NCBI GenBank assembly: GCA_046293395.1
Contig: JBKBOU010000001.1
Coordinates: 620,001 to 684,000, forward strand
Length of the DNA stretch: 64,000 nucleotides
Origin: CAYNRA01 sp046293395
GTDB lineage: Bacteria > Bacteroidota > Bacteroidia > Cytophagales > Spirosomataceae
Reading direction: 5' to 3'
Positions 61,518 to 64,000 of this stretch are shown piece by piece. The notes beneath the pieces are model-generated. The model was not told the DNA's origin and did not search any database. It worked only from the letters and a program-made list of their open reading frames with translations. Position 1 is the first letter of the stretch. Each line of letters opens with the position of its first letter. The position numbers and the translations under genes were made by a program.

Positions 61518-62210
61518 CTAATTTAAAATCGTCAATAAACTCGCCGCAACAACTCCAGCTGTTTCTGTTCGTAATCGAGAATTACCCATAAAAACATTTG
61601 TCCAACCGCATTGTTTGGCTAAATCTAGCTCAAAATCTGAAAAATCTCCTTCCGGCCCAATCAATATACATACTTTTTCAGACAATTGCGCATGTTCGAT
61701 AGCTTCTGCTGAATCTGACAGATGTGCGATAAATCGGGTTGTCTCTACTTCTTTATTTTGTACAAATTCCTCAAAAGGTGTTATCTCATGAAGAATGGGC
61801 GCCCATGTTTGCAACGATTGTTTCATCGCAGAAACTGCGACCTTCTCAAGCCTTTCCATCTTTTGCACACGTCTTTCTGAATGCTTCGTCTCCAAAAGTG
61901 TAATTTCTTGCACGCCTAATTCTACCGCTTTTTCAAGAAAATACGCCAATCTATCTGCATTTTTGGTAGGTGCTATCGCAATATGAACCCAACGTTTCTG
62001 CTTCCTAGGTACGATTTCTTCTTGCACAACTTCTACACGACATGCCCGCGGATTAGGGTCTGTAATTCGACAAGTAAAAACGGAGCCTTGTCCATTCAAT
62101 ACCTGAATTTCATCTCCCTTTTTCTTTCTGAGTACTTTTACACAATGCTTGGAATCATTCTCATCCAAGCATTGTGTTTTCAGCAATTGCGGTTCAAAAA
62201 ATAATTGCAT
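61518..62210 (-). CDS. rsmE: 16S rRNA (uracil-1498-N3)-methyltransferase
   Basis: RsmE methylates U1498 in the decoding site of 16S rRNA using SAM. The 230-residue SPOUT-class protein has an N-terminal PUA-like domain (HCVKVLRKKKGDEIQVLNGQ) and the trefoil-knot SAM site with ILIGPEGDFSDFELDLAKQ and VFMGNSRLRTETAGVVAAS, the family hallmarks. It sits between the acidic protein gene and the DUF4159 gene, 9 bp and 3 bp away, in a leftward unit. Confidence 0.94.
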   Translation of the reverse strand: MQLFFEPQLLKTQCLDENDSKHCVKVLRKKKGDEIQVLNGQGSVFTCRITDPNPRACRVEVVQEEIVPRKQKRWVHIAIAPTKNADRLAYFLEKAVELGVQEITLLETKHSERRVQKMERLEKVAVSAMKQSLQTWAPILHEITPFEEFVQNKEVETTRFIAHLSDSAEAIEHAQLSEKVCILIGPEGDFSDFELDLAKQCGWTNVFMGNSRLRTETAGVVAASLLTILN

Positions 62211-62219
62211 ACCTCTGAA

Positions 62220-62762
62220 TTATCCCTCTGAATCGTCGGATAATTTGAAGCTATACAAAGTAGTATCCAATTGAATCGTTCCTTCGTTAAATTCTTCAAT
62301 AAACTTCTCGATGACCTCCACCGTAATTTCAGGTACATTCAAGCCAACATCCAAACCTACACCGTATTCAAAATCTGTATCGACTTCAATGTATTCTGCC
62401 ACTTTGATGGTTTCTTCCTCCTCCATTTCTTCGATGAGTTCTTCAATCAAAAGTTCCGCCTCTTCATTTACTTTGTAATCGGGTGTTCTTTGTTCAAGTG
62501 GTAAGAAATCTTTGTAGATGGCAGCTACTTTTTTCTCAGCAGCCTCATAAACCATACTGTTGTGATAAATTTGTAAGGTATTAATTACCGCATCGTAGAT
62601 AACTTCACGGCCATCGTACATTCCAACAAACTGAATATGTGCCATTTCTCCCGTTTCAGAGAGTTCCATGTCTTCGTCTTCAACCAATACAAAGGAATTT
62701 CCTTCCTCCGCACATTCTTCTTTCAACATCTGAATTTCTTCAGGATCAAAACCTGCATTCAT
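62220..62762 (-). CDS. Acidic conserved protein of unknown function
   Basis: I do not recognise a family. The 180-residue product starting MNAGFDPEEIQMLKEECAEE is strongly acidic, with a run ELLIEELIEEMEEEETIKVAEY near residue 115. It has a beta-rich start (FVGMYDGREVIYDAVINT), no signal peptide and no membrane segment. An upstream ATG (62786) would add eight residues. It lies between glnN (10-33 bp upstream) and rsmE (9 bp downstream), all leftward, so it is probably cotranscribed with one or both. Confidence 0.7.
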   Translation of the reverse strand: MNAGFDPEEIQMLKEECAEEGNSFVLVEDEDMELSETGEMAHIQFVGMYDGREVIYDAVINTLQIYHNSMVYEAAEKKVAAIYKDFLPLEQRTPDYKVNEEAELLIEELIEEMEEEETIKVAEYIEVDTDFEYGVGLDVGLNVPEITVEVIEKFIEEFNEGTIQLDTTLYSFKLSDDSEG

Positions 62763-62795
62763 CTTTCTTTCTTTTAAAATAAACAATTATAAAAA

Positions 62796-64000
62796 TTAAC
62801 GTACATAAAGCAATTCCCGGTACTTCACCAATGGCCAGTCTTCATCATCGATAACAAGCTCTAATTTATCCACCTCTACCCGAATTTTTTCTGAGTATTG
62901 TTTTACATCTGTCGAATAAACTGCCGCCATTTCTTCAATTTTGGGTAGATTATTGGCATATTTTCGCGCATCCACAGATTGTTCTACCAACGTGCTAATC
63001 GTGGCAACGCGGGAAGAGATTTCTTTAATGATTTGAATAACGGGCTCGGCTTCTTTTGTTAAACCCAAATCTATCAACGACTTAGCCGTTTGTACCAATC
63101 TTGTTTGGTATTTTATTGCCGTAGAAATAACATGGTTTTGCGCCAAATCACCGACGACGCGCGATTCGATTTGAACTTTCTTGACGTAATTTTCTAGCTC
63201 AATTTCGTACCGAGCTTCGATTTCACGCTGTGACAATACACCCATTTCTTCAAAAACAGCCATGTATTCTGGGCGTAAAAACGACTTGAGTGCCTCAGGC
63301 GTGTTTCGAATATTGGATAAGCCCCGTTTTGCCGCTTCGTCTTCCCACTCTTTGGAATATCCATTTCCCTCGAACAAAATACTTTTTGACTCAGAAATAT
63401 ATCTTTTCAAGATTTTGACAACAATTCCTTCTTTTTTCGAATCATCAATCAAGCGTTCTGCATCGTATTCTTGTCTAAATTCCTTCAATTGTTTAGCTAC
63501 AATCGTGTTCAAGACCATCATTGGGTGGGCAGAATTGGCTGTACTTCCTACCGCCCGGAACTCAAATTTATTTCCTGTAAAAGCAAAAGGAGACGTTCTA
63601 TTTCTGTCCGTATTGTCTAATAAAATCGACGGAATACGTGTTAATCCAAGTTTAAGATACGCATTTTCTCCTTTCGCGATACTCACAATCTCCTTATTTT
63701 CAATATCTTCCAAGACTTGCGTCATCAAAGTTCCTAAGAAAATCGACATGATAGCGGGTGGCGCTTCATTGGCTCCCAAACGATATTCATTTCCAGCAGA
63801 TGCAATGGTTGCACGAAGCAAATCTGCGTGGTCGTGTACTGCTTTGATAACATTTACGAGGAACGTTACGAAACGCAACGATTCTTTGGGTTTCGTGCTT
63901 GGTGCTAATAAATTAACCCCGGTATCGGTAATCATTGACCAGTTATTGTGCTTGCCACTACCGTTGATACCTGCAAACGGTTTCTCATGAAAAAGTACTT
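62796..64000 (-). CDS. glnN: Glutamine synthetase type III, 5' end beyond the window
   Basis: The type III enzyme makes glutamine from glutamate, ammonia and ATP and is the common nitrogen-assimilation enzyme of Bacteroidota. The frame is open to the window edge: upstream of the first Met inside the window it reads HEKPFAGINGSGKHNNWS, a hallmark ATP/glutamate-binding segment. NEYRLGANEAPPAIMSIFLG and DRNRTSPFAFTGNKFEFRAVG are other catalytic landmarks. The last ~150 residues form the helical C-terminal extension characteristic of GlnN. About 400 of some 730 residues are seen. Confidence 0.95.
   Translation of the reverse strand, partial: VLFHEKPFAGINGSGKHNNWSMITDTGVNLLAPSTKPKESLRFVTFLVNVIKAVHDHADLLRATIASAGNEYRLGANEAPPAIMSIFLGTLMTQVLEDIENKEIVSIAKGENAYLKLGLTRIPSILLDNTDRNRTSPFAFTGNKFEFRAVGSTANSAHPMMVLNTIVAKQLKEFRQEYDAERLIDDSKKEGIVVKILKRYISESKSILFEGNGYSKEWEDEAAKRGLSNIRNTPEALKSFLRPEYMAVFEEMGVLSQREIEARYEIELENYVKKVQIESRVVGDLAQNHVISTAIKYQTRLVQTAKSLIDLGLTKEAEPVIQIIKEISSRVATISTLVEQSVDARKYANNLPKIEEMAAVYSTDVKQYSEKIRVEVDKLELVIDDEDWPLVKYRELLYVR

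Noticed and set aside
63262..63990. Long open frame on the plus strand opposite glnN (242 codons)
   Set aside because: It is wholly antisense to a clear glutamine synthetase, has low-complexity composition and no recognisable motifs.

Overview
The window looks like a stretch of chromosome from a free-living member of the Bacteroidota, most likely Cytophagales. The evidence is a gliding-type C-terminal sorting domain (type IX secretion cargo), PorX and GldC, an Oar-like TonB-dependent receptor, the long IspG, type III glutamine synthetase, and several promoters that fit the Bacteroidota pattern TTTG/N17-23/TAnnTTTG rather than sigma70. The DNA is A+T rich, genes are tightly packed on both strands, and convergent units are usually separated by strong bidirectional hairpin terminators. 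Apart from one small accessory patch near 55.8-56.9 kb it is core genome.

Layout. 0-10.5 kb: the 3' part of ftsE, then a leftward block with a beta-barrel-like protein, porX, kdsB, glyQS, and the compact unit rbfA - lolE-like - M1 aminopeptidase - SPASM radical SAM. 10.6-13.9 kb: a rightward membrane protein and a two-gene unit of a PhnZ-type diiron oxygenase with an exported alkaline-phosphatase-superfamily enzyme. 13.9-22.2 kb, leftward: a very large dehydrogenase/HEAT/cytochrome c lipoprotein, an Oar-like TonB receptor and ribBA. 22.4-27.5 kb, rightward: a secreted CHU_C protein, ybaB, a glycosyltransferase, coaE and a barrel-like protein, converging on dnaA. 29-33.7 kb: a solitary methylmalonyl-CoA mutase small subunit, then the Fo half of ATP synthase (atpI-like, atpB, atpE, atpF, atpH) without F1 alpha or gamma. 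33.8-40.1 kb: hslU, ilvE, a histone H1-like protein, an alpha-oxoamine synthase, accC, and tRNA-Ser, tRNA-Pro and tRNA-Arg. 40.1-55.7 kb: small conserved proteins, ispG, queE, an acyltransferase, a FAD reductase, polA with a B12-type radical SAM protein, gldC, a DUF4197 lipoprotein, cinA and an E2 acyltransferase. 55.8-56.9 kb: a REP-associated (RAYT) transposase whose own coding sequence contains REP-like palindromes, beside a degraded DinD/Bro-N fragment. 56.9-64 kb: GH51 arabinofuranosidase, a PLP decarboxylase, a fatty acid desaturase, a DUF4159 protein, rsmE, an acidic protein and the 3' part of glnN.

How the genes work together. Most are housekeeping functions: LPS precursor synthesis, translation, cofactor synthesis, ATP synthesis, replication and nitrogen assimilation. 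PorX, the CHU_C protein and GldC are scattered parts of the type IX secretion/gliding machinery. The least ordinary items are the RAYT with palindromes in its open reading frame, the PhnZ-like/phosphatase pair, the split ATP synthase locus with hairpins on both sides of atpE, and the large B12-type radical SAM protein behind polA. No CRISPR array, prophage or complete insertion sequence was seen.
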